Assembly (NCBI GenBank): GCA_020634575.1
Contig: JACKBM010000004.1
Span: 124,001-188,000 of the forward strand
Source: Ardenticatenales bacterium
GTDB lineage: Bacteria; Chloroflexota; Anaerolineae; Promineifilales; Promineifilaceae
Reading direction: 5' to 3'
Length of the DNA: 64,000 bases
In this document: in pieces, positions 35,039 through 42,693 of the stretch
How positions within the stretch are numbered: the first letter of the stretch is position 1
Layout: every line of letters starts with the position of its first letter
The notes under the pieces: model-generated
What the model saw: only the letters and a program-made list of their open reading frames with translations
Databases searched by the model: none
What the model was told of the DNA's origin: nothing
Translations under genes and position numbers: made by a program

Positions 35039-35746
35039 TCAATCCTCATACTGATCGTGGCGGCGCAGCCAGGCCATCGTCCAGGGCAGGGCTGCCTCAG
35101 CCCGGCCTTGAGGCGCCAGGTCCATAAAATGGTAAGCGCCATTCAGCATATCCAGGCCGCGCGAGTAGCAGGAATAGGTGTGGAAAATGGCACCGCTCTC
35201 GTCTTTGTAGAAAACGGAGATGCCGGGCGATTCATCCCCGCGCAGTTCGCCCTCGCCATAGTTATAGAAGCGGCGGCCCTGGGCGATCTCGTCGGCGGTT
35301 GGCGAGACGTGGTAATCCTCGTTGAAGCTGGTGCCGTACGAGGAGACCCATTTGAAGGACCAGCCCATGCGCTTTTTGTAAGCGTCAAGTTGGGCCAGCG
35401 GCGCGCGCGAGACAACCACCAGACTGATATCCCGGTGGGCCAGGTGAACGTCGATGCCATTGAAGTTGTCGGCCCAGAACGAGCAACTGGGGCAGCCCTC
35501 TTCCCAATCCGCGCCATACATAAAATGGTAGATGATGAGCTGGCTGTGCGGGCCGAAGAGGTCAGCCAGGGATTCAGGACCGGCCGGTCCCCCAAACTGA
35601 TAATCCGCGTCCACTCGCACCCAGGGCAGCGCCTGCCGCTCCCGGCTGAGCTCATCCCGCAAGCGGGTAAACTCCTTTTCTCTGGCCAGATGGGCGCGCC
35701 GCGCCGCTAACCATTCCTCGCGACTGACTACCTGATTTGCCGGCAT
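35039..35746 (-). CDS. DUF899 thioredoxin-like protein
   Basis: A 235-residue protein of the DUF899 family, a thioredoxin-fold group related to AhpC. The family start VVSREEWLAARRAHLAREKE is seen, then DLFGPHSQLIIYHFMYG and the redox motif EEGCPSCSFWAD (CxxC), and later the WVSSYGTSFNEDYHVS and FHTYSCYSRGLD motifs. ATG 35746 has AAGGAGAAA upstream, and a longer in-frame start exists but has no RBS. It forms an operon with the DinB gene. The function of the family is not established, and a peroxiredoxin-like or glutathione-linked role is guessed. Confidence 0.88.
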   Translation of the reverse strand: MPANQVVSREEWLAARRAHLAREKEFTRLRDELSRERQALPWVRVDADYQFGGPAGPESLADLFGPHSQLIIYHFMYGADWEEGCPSCSFWADNFNGIDVHLAHRDISLVVVSRAPLAQLDAYKKRMGWSFKWVSSYGTSFNEDYHVSPTADEIAQGRRFYNYGEGELRGDESPGISVFYKDESGAIFHTYSCYSRGLDMLNGAYHFMDLAPQGRAEAALPWTMAWLRRHDQYED

Positions 35747-35820
35747 AGGCTTTCTCCTTTTCCATGTGCTCAATACGTGACCAAAAGGTAACATATTTAC
35801 CAACCCATGTCAATGGGTGA

Positions 35821-35878
35821 GAGGTTACCACCAACCCGACGGGTGCGTAGGGACCCGTCGGGTTGGTGGTAACCCCTC
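35821..35878. repeat. Palindromic repeat, ACCCGACGGGT family (copy 3)
   Basis: Arms of 24 and 26 bases (35821-35844, 35853-35878), identical apart from a 2-base gap, with loop gcgtaggg. The core accaacccgacgggt is shared with the copies at 26799 and 31441. Confidence 0.88.
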
Positions 35879-35897
35879 ATCGCGCTTCAATCAGATT

Positions 35898-36956
35898 TCA
35901 GGCAAATTGGATACAGGAGGGGCCAGGCACAGCCGTGTCGCCCAAAGATGCGCCGGGCTGACCGCCGGCCAGCGGCAAGACGGCCACGGCATCGCTGCGC
36001 TGATTGGCGACGAGGATGTGGCCGCCGCCGGGCGCCAGGGCGAAGTTGCGCGGCCAGTCGCCGCCGCATGAGACGTGACCGGCCGGTGTCAGGGCGCCAT
36101 CCGCCCCCACCGCAAACACAGCCAGGCTGTTGTGCCCCCGGTTGGAGACGTACAGCCACTGTTCGTCCGCGCTCAGGTGAATGTCGGCCACGTCATTGTA
36201 GCCGGCGCCGGTCGGGACAGTTGGCCAGCTGCCGTCAGGCGTTAGCTTGCCCGCAGCGCCATCGTAGCGGAAAAGCCCTACGGTGCTGTCCAGCTCATGG
36301 GCCACGTAGAGGCGCGTCCCGCCAGCTGCCCAGGCCATGTGGCGCGGGCCGGAGCCGGGCGCCGTCCGCACCTGCTCGTGCAGCGACAAAGCGCCACTGG
36401 TCGCGTCAAAGCCATAGACCATCAGACTGTCGATGCCCAGGTCGGCCACGATGACGAAGCGGTTGTCCGCCGCCACGATGGCGGAATGGGCGTGGGCGCC
36501 TTCCTGGCGGGCTTCGTTTGGCCCGCTGCCTTCGTGTTGTAGCAAGGTGTGACGCTCGCCCAAAGAACCATCCTCTTTAATAGGAAAGACGGCGACGCTG
36601 CCGCTGCCGTAGTTGCTGGCAAAGAGCCAGCGGCCGCTTTGGTCAAGGGCCAGGTGGCAGGGCCAGTCGCCGGCTGTTGATTCCCGGTTCAACGCCGTAA
36701 AGCTCACCTCGCCGTCCGCCTCGCTGACCGTCAGCGCCCAGACGCCGCCCGGCTCGTCGCCGCTGGCCGCGCCGGTCTCGCTGACCGCATACAGCCAGCG
36801 ACCGTTGGGATGAAGCAGCAGGTAGGATGGATTGAGAACGCCGCTGTGGGCACCGGCCGGTGTCAGCCCGCCCGTGGCCCCATCGAACCAGAAGGCGCCC
36901 AGGCCCGGCTGCCCGACGGCCGCATAGCCGCCGACATAAAGGAGTTGTTTGCTCAT
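35898..36956 (-). CDS. Lactonase, 7-bladed beta-propeller family (6-phosphogluconolactonase-like)
   Basis: A 352-residue beta-propeller of the Pgl/YbhE lactonase family. Repeated blade segments are seen: GGLTPAGAHSGVLNPSYLLL, HPNGRWLYAVSE, DQSGRWLFASNYGSGSVAVF and ADEQWLYVSNRGHNSLAVF. Family signatures GSGPNEAR and APGSGPRHMAW are present. It hydrolyses sugar lactones to sugar acids. It follows the galactonate-dehydratase-like gene by ten bases in the same minus-strand operon, so a non-phosphorylated lactone is the likelier substrate. It is predicted cytoplasmic, as no signal peptide is visible. Confidence 0.88.
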   Translation of the reverse strand: MSKQLLYVGGYAAVGQPGLGAFWFDGATGGLTPAGAHSGVLNPSYLLLHPNGRWLYAVSETGAASGDEPGGVWALTVSEADGEVSFTALNRESTAGDWPCHLALDQSGRWLFASNYGSGSVAVFPIKEDGSLGERHTLLQHEGSGPNEARQEGAHAHSAIVAADNRFVIVADLGIDSLMVYGFDATSGALSLHEQVRTAPGSGPRHMAWAAGGTRLYVAHELDSTVGLFRYDGAAGKLTPDGSWPTVPTGAGYNDVADIHLSADEQWLYVSNRGHNSLAVFAVGADGALTPAGHVSCGGDWPRNFALAPGGGHILVANQRSDAVAVLPLAGGQPGASLGDTAVPGPSCIQFA

Positions 36957-36966
36957 GGTGTGCCTC

Positions 36967-38145
36967 CTACCAGTTGGTCACAGAGCCATCTTCACGCCGC
37001 CAGTGAGGCGCTTCCCAGAACTTCCATGCCTGGGCCGTGGCCGCTTCTTCGTTCAACTCGACACCCAGGCCCGGCGTCGTCGGCACGGGGAAGCTGTTGC
37101 CTTCCAGGCGTGGCTGCTGGGTGAACAGTACGTCGGCATCGTTGACGCCGTCTTTGCCGTAGTAGAGGTTTTCTGTCTGGGTGACGCGCACTTCCAGCGA
37201 GGCAAAGTTGGGCACCGCCGCCGCCATGTGGATCGTCGCCGCCGTACAGATCGGCCCCAGCGGATTGTGCGGCATCAGGTCAATGTAATGAGCCTCAGCC
37301 CAGCCGGCCACCTTCATCGCCTCGGTGAAGCCGCCGACGTTGCAGATATCCACCCGGGCAAAGTCGGTCAGATGACGCTCGATGAAAGGCAGGAATTGCC
37401 ATTTGCTGGCAAACTCCTCGCCGACGGCGAAGGGGATGTTGGTCATCTGGCGCAAAGCAGCATACGCCTCTGGCGACTCATCGCGAATGGGTTCTTCGAG
37501 GAAGTCGAGGGTACCGGCCGGTAACCGCTGGCAAAATGAAGCCGTCTCAGCAATAGACAGGCGATGGTGATAGTCGATGCCCAGCATGACCTCGCTACCC
37601 ACAGCCTGGCGCACTGCCGTCACCCATTCGGCCGTGTAGGGAATGCTCTTCCACGGCTCAAAAATGTTGGGATCGGCCGGCCGCTCGGGCAGCAGCCCCA
37701 TCAGCCGGATAGTGCGCCAGCCGTGGTCATAGAGCAATTTGGCGTTGGCCACCATCTGCTCACCCGTGCCGCCGGACGCCGTGGCAAAACAGGGGATCAC
37801 ATCCCGATGTTTGCCGCCCAACAACTCATAAACCGGCACCCCCAGCGCCTTGCCGACAATGTCGTAGAGCGCAATGTCGATGGCGCTTTGGGCGGCTAAC
37901 AGTACACGCCCGCCTTCAAAATATTGGCTGCGATACAGCTCCTGCCAGATCCGGCCCCGCTGCATCGGGTCCTGACCGATCAGAAACTCGCGGAAATGTT
38001 TGATGGCGCCGTCGACGGCCAATTCCCGGCCGCTCAGCCCCGCCTCACCCAGGCCATAAATGCCTTCGTCGGTTTCCACCTTGACCACCATCTGGTTACG
38101 GTTGCCGACCCAGATGGGCAATGATTTGATCTCTGTGATGCGCAT
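36967..38145 (-). CDS. D-galactonate-dehydratase-type MR/MLE enzyme
   Basis: An enolase-superfamily dehydratase of 392 residues. Metal ligands are Asp in GIDYHHRLS, Glu in LDFLEEPI and Glu in FAVGEEF. The DYH His and the His of LMPHNPLGPI are the acid/base pair typical of the DgoD/mannonate-dehydratase side of the superfamily, as is NQMVVKVETDEGIYGLGE at the N-terminus. It would convert an aldonate to a 2-keto-3-deoxy acid. It sits between the epimerase (three-base gap) and the lactonase. Related activities such as gluconate or arabinonate dehydratase cannot be excluded. Confidence 0.88.
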   Translation of the reverse strand: MRITEIKSLPIWVGNRNQMVVKVETDEGIYGLGEAGLSGRELAVDGAIKHFREFLIGQDPMQRGRIWQELYRSQYFEGGRVLLAAQSAIDIALYDIVGKALGVPVYELLGGKHRDVIPCFATASGGTGEQMVANAKLLYDHGWRTIRLMGLLPERPADPNIFEPWKSIPYTAEWVTAVRQAVGSEVMLGIDYHHRLSIAETASFCQRLPAGTLDFLEEPIRDESPEAYAALRQMTNIPFAVGEEFASKWQFLPFIERHLTDFARVDICNVGGFTEAMKVAGWAEAHYIDLMPHNPLGPICTAATIHMAAAVPNFASLEVRVTQTENLYYGKDGVNDADVLFTQQPRLEGNSFPVPTTPGLGVELNEEAATAQAWKFWEAPHWRREDGSVTNW

Positions 38146-38148
38146 CGT

Positions 38149-38973
38149 TTAATCCTCGTGGCGCCAGCCCAGGAGCCGTTCCGCCTTGCTGCAATCAAAA
38201 AAGCCAGCCTGACCAGACATATCCTTACGAATTTCAATATCCGGATAATAACGCTCGATCAGCGCCATGGATTCTTCCTCAACCGCCGTTCGCGGCGCGA
38301 CAATATAAAACGCCTCGTGACCGCTGTAATCCGCCGTCAACGTCAGCAAAATGGCCCGGGCGGCGGCGGAAAAGAGCGTGTAAGCCCACATATGTTTGAC
38401 GGCATAGGGGTTTTCCACCCGGGTCATCTGCAGGGCGCGTTCGCGGCTGTCCAGCAACCAGTGGAAGCGCAGGCTGCCGATGGTCATCCACTCATAGCGG
38501 CGGGCAAACGCATCACCCTGCTGTTCCATGACCCACTTGGAGAGCGAATAGGCGTCCTCGGCATAGGTTGGATGGGTCTCGTCGACCGGGAAAAAATCAT
38601 ACTTCGGTTGGCGGCTGTACACGCCGCCGATCGCGTTGATGGATGAGGCCTGGCAAACGCGCTTGATGCCCAGAACCGCCGCCGCCGACAGCGCATAATA
38701 GCTGCTCAGGGTGTTGTCATGGTAGACAACCGTTTCCGGATGGTGATTCGGCGACGTATGCGCCGCCAGATGGACCAGGGCATCACAGCCGGCCAGACCA
38801 GCCGTCAGCTGGCCCATATCGGTCACATCCGCAATCAGATGGCGCGAGCGCCGCTCCCAGGGACTATCCGGCAGGCGCAGATCCAGGCTGACAACGTCAT
38901 GCCCCTGCTCCAGAAGATAAGGAATAAGATGGCGCCCCATGCCGCCATTACCACCAGTCACACCGATTTTCAT
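38149..38973 (-). CDS. NAD-dependent epimerase/dehydratase (possible sugar or uronate dehydrogenase)
   Basis: An extended SDR of 274 residues. The Rossmann start is MKIGVTGGNGGMGRHLIPYL (GxxGxxG), followed by DVVSLDLR, the D at IADVTDMGQL, LVHLAAHTS and catalytic YSLSK. Ser is in QASSINAIG. The protein is short for a nucleotide-sugar epimerase and lies in an operon with a lactonase and an aldonate dehydratase, so an NAD-linked aldose or uronate 1-dehydrogenase forming a lactone is a fair inference. The ATG at 38973 has GAGAGGAG upstream and is chosen over an earlier TTG. Confidence 0.82.
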   Translation of the reverse strand: MKIGVTGGNGGMGRHLIPYLLEQGHDVVSLDLRLPDSPWERRSRHLIADVTDMGQLTAGLAGCDALVHLAAHTSPNHHPETVVYHDNTLSSYYALSAAAVLGIKRVCQASSINAIGGVYSRQPKYDFFPVDETHPTYAEDAYSLSKWVMEQQGDAFARRYEWMTIGSLRFHWLLDSRERALQMTRVENPYAVKHMWAYTLFSAAARAILLTLTADYSGHEAFYIVAPRTAVEEESMALIERYYPDIEIRKDMSGQAGFFDCSKAERLLGWRHED

Positions 38974-39016
38974 TGTTCTCCTCTCAATCAACTGCCCACC
39001 AGGCGGGCATCATTAA

Positions 39017-40450
39017 TCAGTCAAAAGTCAGTTCCCAGATATTGCCGTCGCCATCCCACTCCAGGATGTAAAGGCGGTTGCCGATCAGGACAGCGTCGAT
39101 CGGCCGGTTAAATTGGCGGGCGATCTGGGTTACTATCGCACTGTAATTGTCCTCACCCCGGGTCAACTGTAAAAGTAGCAAATCCTGGCCAATATCAGAC
39201 AGATCGCCCCCGGCCGATCCCCAGCTCAATAAAAACGCCCCAAACGCTCCCCCTTCGCCCAGAATATCGGCCGGCAACGAGGCGTCGGTCGGAAAAACCA
39301 GCCCCAGCGGGGAGCGGTGTGGCGTAAAGCTGTTCAGGACGCCACCTTCAGCAGCGGCATCAGCCGGCTGACCATCCTCGCCCCGGTATTGCGCGGCGGC
39401 CGGGCCGTTGTTCACGATCGGGTCCGTAAACGGCCCGGGGGCCGCCGGGTACGATGGGTCATTGCGATAAGTACCGCGCTGCACGGCGACAAAATCCTCA
39501 GACAGGTAGACGTCGCCGTCCGCATCATAATCCGGAAACTGCTGTGGGTTGTCATACAGGCCAAAGCGCCAGGGAAAGCCGTAATGGCGCCCTTCGCGCA
39601 GCCAGTTCAGCTCGTCAGGATAATCCGCATCCGGCCCGTTATCGACACCGAACAGGTCGCCATTCGGGGCGAAGGCCAGATCGTAGGCGTTGCGGGTGCC
39701 ATCGGCGAAGAACCAGCCCTGCTCCTCGAGAAAGGCCTGATCATCGGGCAAGCTCAGCTCCGTGGCATCAGCGGGCAGGCGCAGGATGGCGGAGGTGAGG
39801 CCGGTCTCGCGCGTATCCGGGAAGGCGCCGGCGTTGGTCTGGATTTCGCCGTGGTCAGTGCGGGAGCCGCTGCTGACATAGACCCAGTCCCCATCGGGGC
39901 TGAGGACGATGCCGGTAAAAAGATGGTCAAAGTTGGTGCCGCTGGCCGGGTACGGCTCCGTCTGGGCCAGGATCTGCCAGTCGTAGCCGGCACCGGCGGG
40001 CTGGCCGCGCAGAATGGTAGCCTGGGTGCTGGGCGGGCCGGGCGCCCGGTTGAGGACGAGGTAAAGAGCGCCATCAGGGCCGAAGGTCATACCGGCCGGT
40101 ACCCCCTCCACCCCCAGGTCAGCCAACCTGACCACCAGCTCCGGGGCTGACTCCGCCTCCAGGCTTAGCCGGAACACCCCTTCCAGCGGCTTGAGATAAT
40201 ACAAAGCCCCATCAGCCGGGTTTAATTCCAGCCGCACAGCGCCGCCGCCCACCGCCGTCAGCCGGCGCAAGGCGATATCTTCACGCAGCAGCACCGGGCC
40301 ACCGCGCACCGGTTGCCTTTCAATGGGTCCGTCCGGGGCCGCCTCTTGGCCACTGTTACAGCCCACCAGCGCGGTCCCCATCAGCAGACAGACCAGCAGC
40401 AATTGCCAGGGCCAGCGGCCCCGGGACGAGGTCAAAAAGTTCATCTTCAT
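39017..40450 (-). CDS. Lipoprotein of the sugar (glucose/sorbosone) dehydrogenase family
   Basis: A 477-residue exported beta-propeller lipoprotein. The lipobox is TALVGC (Cys31), preceded by a basic start. The propeller shows PAGMTFGPDGALYLVLNRA, GIVLSPDGDWVYVSSGSR, YDLAFAPNGDLFGVDNGPD, DYPDELNWLREGRHYGFPW, and a late LGLVFPTDASLP / NRLYILEWDGDGNIWEL. This matches PQQ-dependent soluble-glucose-dehydrogenase or sorbosone dehydrogenase folds. Quinone binding cannot be confirmed by eye. It is the first gene of the minus-strand sugar-oxidation operon and would act outside the membrane. Confidence 0.83.
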   Translation of the reverse strand: MKMNFLTSSRGRWPWQLLLVCLLMGTALVGCNSGQEAAPDGPIERQPVRGGPVLLREDIALRRLTAVGGGAVRLELNPADGALYYLKPLEGVFRLSLEAESAPELVVRLADLGVEGVPAGMTFGPDGALYLVLNRAPGPPSTQATILRGQPAGAGYDWQILAQTEPYPASGTNFDHLFTGIVLSPDGDWVYVSSGSRTDHGEIQTNAGAFPDTRETGLTSAILRLPADATELSLPDDQAFLEEQGWFFADGTRNAYDLAFAPNGDLFGVDNGPDADYPDELNWLREGRHYGFPWRFGLYDNPQQFPDYDADGDVYLSEDFVAVQRGTYRNDPSYPAAPGPFTDPIVNNGPAAAQYRGEDGQPADAAAEGGVLNSFTPHRSPLGLVFPTDASLPADILGEGGAFGAFLLSWGSAGGDLSDIGQDLLLLQLTRGEDNYSAIVTQIARQFNRPIDAVLIGNRLYILEWDGDGNIWELTFD

Positions 40451-40555
40451 TGGCGAATATTTGCTCTCATAGGATACTTCTGACGGGCAAGCGAAGGCGC
40501 CTGGCCGTCCTTCAAGCTGGCCAATATAGCCACGCTACCACAAGGGAGAAAGAGT

Positions 40556-41551
40556 ATGTCAGCATCCGGTTGTACTGTCGAGACCATCCGTGACCAGGGG
40601 CAGCTGGCCCTCAAATTGAGCAACGGGCTGGTCTCCACGACTTTCTTGCCGGCGATCGGCGGCAAACTCAGCGCCATCTACCATATCCCGACAGGGCGGG
40701 AATGGTTGGCCCGCAACCCCTACCTGCCGCACAAACCGGTGGTCTATGACGGCGATTTTGTGGGGGAGTTTGACAGCGCCGGTCTGGACGAATGTTTTCC
40801 GGCGATATCAGCCGGGCCGTTCCCGGTGGCCCCCTGGCAGGGGACCCTCATTCCGGACCATGGCGAGGTCTGGTGCCAGCCCTGGGAATGGTCTTTGTCA
40901 GGCACAACGGAGGCGCAGATTGTCCTGGAAGGCGTCTGTTACGGGGCCCGTTTTCCCTATCGTTTTGCCCGTACCATCACGCTTGATCGGGGGCAGTCTG
41001 CCCTGCAGTTGACCTATGAAGTGACCAACCTCAGCCAGTTTGCTTTCCCCTTCGTCTGGAGCATTCACCCCATCCTGAATGTGAGTGCGGGCATGGAAAT
41101 TGTGCTACCGGCCGGTGTCGACAAACTCCGCCTGGACGGGGCCACCAGCGACTATCTCGGCCCAGCAGGCAGTCACCATACCTGGCCAATCGCCACCGAC
41201 CGCGCGGGCCGGCCCCTGGATCTGGCGACCATCCCTACCCCTGATTTTCAACGAGCATCCAAGTTTTACACCGCGCCTTTGTCCGGTGATGAACCGGTGG
41301 TGGCGGGGGTGCGGGAACCGGCCGGGCCAGCGCTCATGTTCCGCTTCCTGCCTCAGGAAATCAGCCACATTGGGCTCTGGATGAATTGGGGCGGCTGGTC
41401 CGGTTGCGGCTCACCACCTTACTTCAACCTGGGTCTGGAACCCTGCATCGGCGGGACAGACAGCCTGGCCCGAGCCCGGGAAATGAACGAATTCGCCACT
41501 CTGCCAGCCCGCCAAAGCCGCCGTTGGCACCTGGCCATTGAGCTGAGCTAA
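40556..41551 (+). CDS. Aldose-1-epimerase-like (galactose mutarotase-fold) protein
   Basis: A 331-residue beta-supersandwich protein of the galactose-mutarotase-like superfamily. The N-terminal KLSNGLVSTTFLPAIGGKLS and GLDECFPAI, the central PYRFARTITLD, FAFPFVWSIHPIL with a candidate catalytic His, and YFNLGLEPCIGGTDSL near the end are family-like. It probably interconverts anomers of a pathway sugar, or it may be a binding protein of the fold. AGGGAG lies upstream of the ATG. It is divergent from the sugar-dehydrogenase operon and convergent with the GntR regulator. Confidence 0.78.
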   Translation: MSASGCTVETIRDQGQLALKLSNGLVSTTFLPAIGGKLSAIYHIPTGREWLARNPYLPHKPVVYDGDFVGEFDSAGLDECFPAISAGPFPVAPWQGTLIPDHGEVWCQPWEWSLSGTTEAQIVLEGVCYGARFPYRFARTITLDRGQSALQLTYEVTNLSQFAFPFVWSIHPILNVSAGMEIVLPAGVDKLRLDGATSDYLGPAGSHHTWPIATDRAGRPLDLATIPTPDFQRASKFYTAPLSGDEPVVAGVREPAGPALMFRFLPQEISHIGLWMNWGGWSGCGSPPYFNLGLEPCIGGTDSLARAREMNEFATLPARQSRRWHLAIELS

Positions 41552-41581
41552 CGATGGCCGAGTTGCCAGGCCACCCCCTCA

Positions 41582-42286
41582 TCAGGAAGGCATCGCCTGC
41601 GAACCCTGCTTGATGCTGACCGCCAGCTCATCCAGATGGGTGGCCATTGCCGCCGCCGCCGCTTCCGGATCATGCCGGTTAATCGCCGCGACAATCAACT
41701 CATGAGTTTGCCAGGTATGCTCAAACCAGCCCGGCTCATGAACCACCACGGGCCGTTGCATTATCAGGGCACTCAATGTCGTGATAAAGCGATAGAGAAA
41801 GGTGTTCTGGCCGGCGCGCGCTATCAGCCGATGCAGCTCCATATCGTGCTGCACGACAAGCGCATAATCCTCGCCGGCCGATTTCATCTGTGCCAGGCTG
41901 CAATTGAGCTCGGCCAGCTCCTCATCGGTAATATGGCGGGCTGCCTCAGCTGCCAGGTACGGCTCGATAAGCCGGCGCGCCTGGGCCAGTTCCTGCAGCG
42001 TCTGCGTATTGATATCCAGCACAAATGTCAGGGGTTCGACAAGATCCTGAGAATCCAGCGAGCTGATGTAGGTCCCATCACCAGTACGAACATCCAGGAT
42101 GTTCATAAAAGCCAACGTTCGCAGCCCTTCGCGCAAGGAAACACGGCTCACACCAAGGGATTCGGCAAGCTGGCGTTCGGCTGGTAACTTGTCACCAGGA
42201 CGGAGCTTACCGTTGCGGATCAGCTCCATGATATGCAGGGTTACGTCTTCGGAAATTGCACTGCGCTTAATGGGCTGAAAGGGCAC
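41582..42286 (-). CDS. FadR/GntR-family transcriptional regulator
   Basis: A 234-residue regulator. The winged helix (about 10-75) has GKLRPGDKLPAERQLAESLG and SRVSLREGLRTL. The FCD ligand domain follows, with its metal-binding His/Asp set (QHDMELHRLIA, HTWQTHELIVAAI, MATHLDELA). GTG 42286 is chosen because GGAGGGGG precedes it by about six bases, and the open frame extends to a TTG at 42355 without an RBS. Regulators of this group (UxuR, ExuR, GntR-like) respond to sugar acids. It is divergent from the ABC importer, with a candidate operator between them, and autoregulation is likely. Confidence 0.9.
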   Translation of the reverse strand: MPFQPIKRSAISEDVTLHIMELIRNGKLRPGDKLPAERQLAESLGVSRVSLREGLRTLAFMNILDVRTGDGTYISSLDSQDLVEPLTFVLDINTQTLQELAQARRLIEPYLAAEAARHITDEELAELNCSLAQMKSAGEDYALVVQHDMELHRLIARAGQNTFLYRFITTLSALIMQRPVVVHEPGWFEHTWQTHELIVAAINRHDPEAAAAAMATHLDELAVSIKQGSQAMPS

Positions 42287-42364
42287 GGGCGACCCCCTCC
42301 ATATTGCCCGCGCTATCGTCAATTTGACTAAAATGCCGTTTGCTTTGACAGGCAATATGTATAA

Positions 42365-42396
42365 TGGTAAAACGGTAAGACCAATTTTAGCTTACC
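42365..42396. promoter_or_regulatory. Candidate FadR/UxuR-type operator
   Basis: Two overlapping GGTNNNAC sites, TGGTAAAACGG (42365-42375) and CGGTAAGACCA (42373-42383), are followed by CTTACC, which mirrors GGTAAG. FadR-family boxes are TNGTNNNACNA. It lies in the 407-base gap between the regulator and the importer. On the minus strand a TTGGTC...TATACA promoter for the regulator would flank it. The rest of that gap holds a hairpin at 42484-42509 and the -10 below, with no gene. Confidence 0.5.
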
Positions 42397-42451
42397 TTCT
42401 TGACCTACTTTCGTCAAGCAACCATCAAGGGGCATCTCAATGGTTAGCTTA

Positions 42452-42460
42452 TGATATAAT
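42452..42460 (+). promoter_or_regulatory. Extended -10 promoter of the ABC importer operon
   Basis: TGATATAAT is a perfect extended -10 (TGN TATAAT), and no good -35 is visible at 16-18 bases. It would give a leader of about 225 bases before the substrate-binding protein ATG. Another TATAAT lies at 42360-42365 beside the operator. Confidence 0.5.
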
Positions 42461-42693
42461 CCGGCCAAGACACCACCTTTTAGCAGAGCAGTTGCCCAAC
42501 TGCGCTCTGGCGGTTTATGGTGGTGACTCTGAAGGAGGTGCTATTCACCTAATTGCAGCTCATTTTTACCCAACCGGATGACAATTTGCTCTCTTCGTGA
42601 TCTGTACCGCTGGTGCAGCCCATATTGAGTGAATCATCCTTTTTGATTTCTTTAACAGCTGAATTTGACAACCAATGGAGGAGGACTCTAATA

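Noticed and set aside
35466..35500. CxxC in DUF899 as a second selenoprotein site
   Set aside because: Both positions are Cys codons (TGC), and there is no in-frame TGA.
42360..42365. TATAAT beside the operator as the main importer promoter
   Set aside because: No -35 at a proper distance and no extended -10. The TGATATAAT at 42452 fits better.
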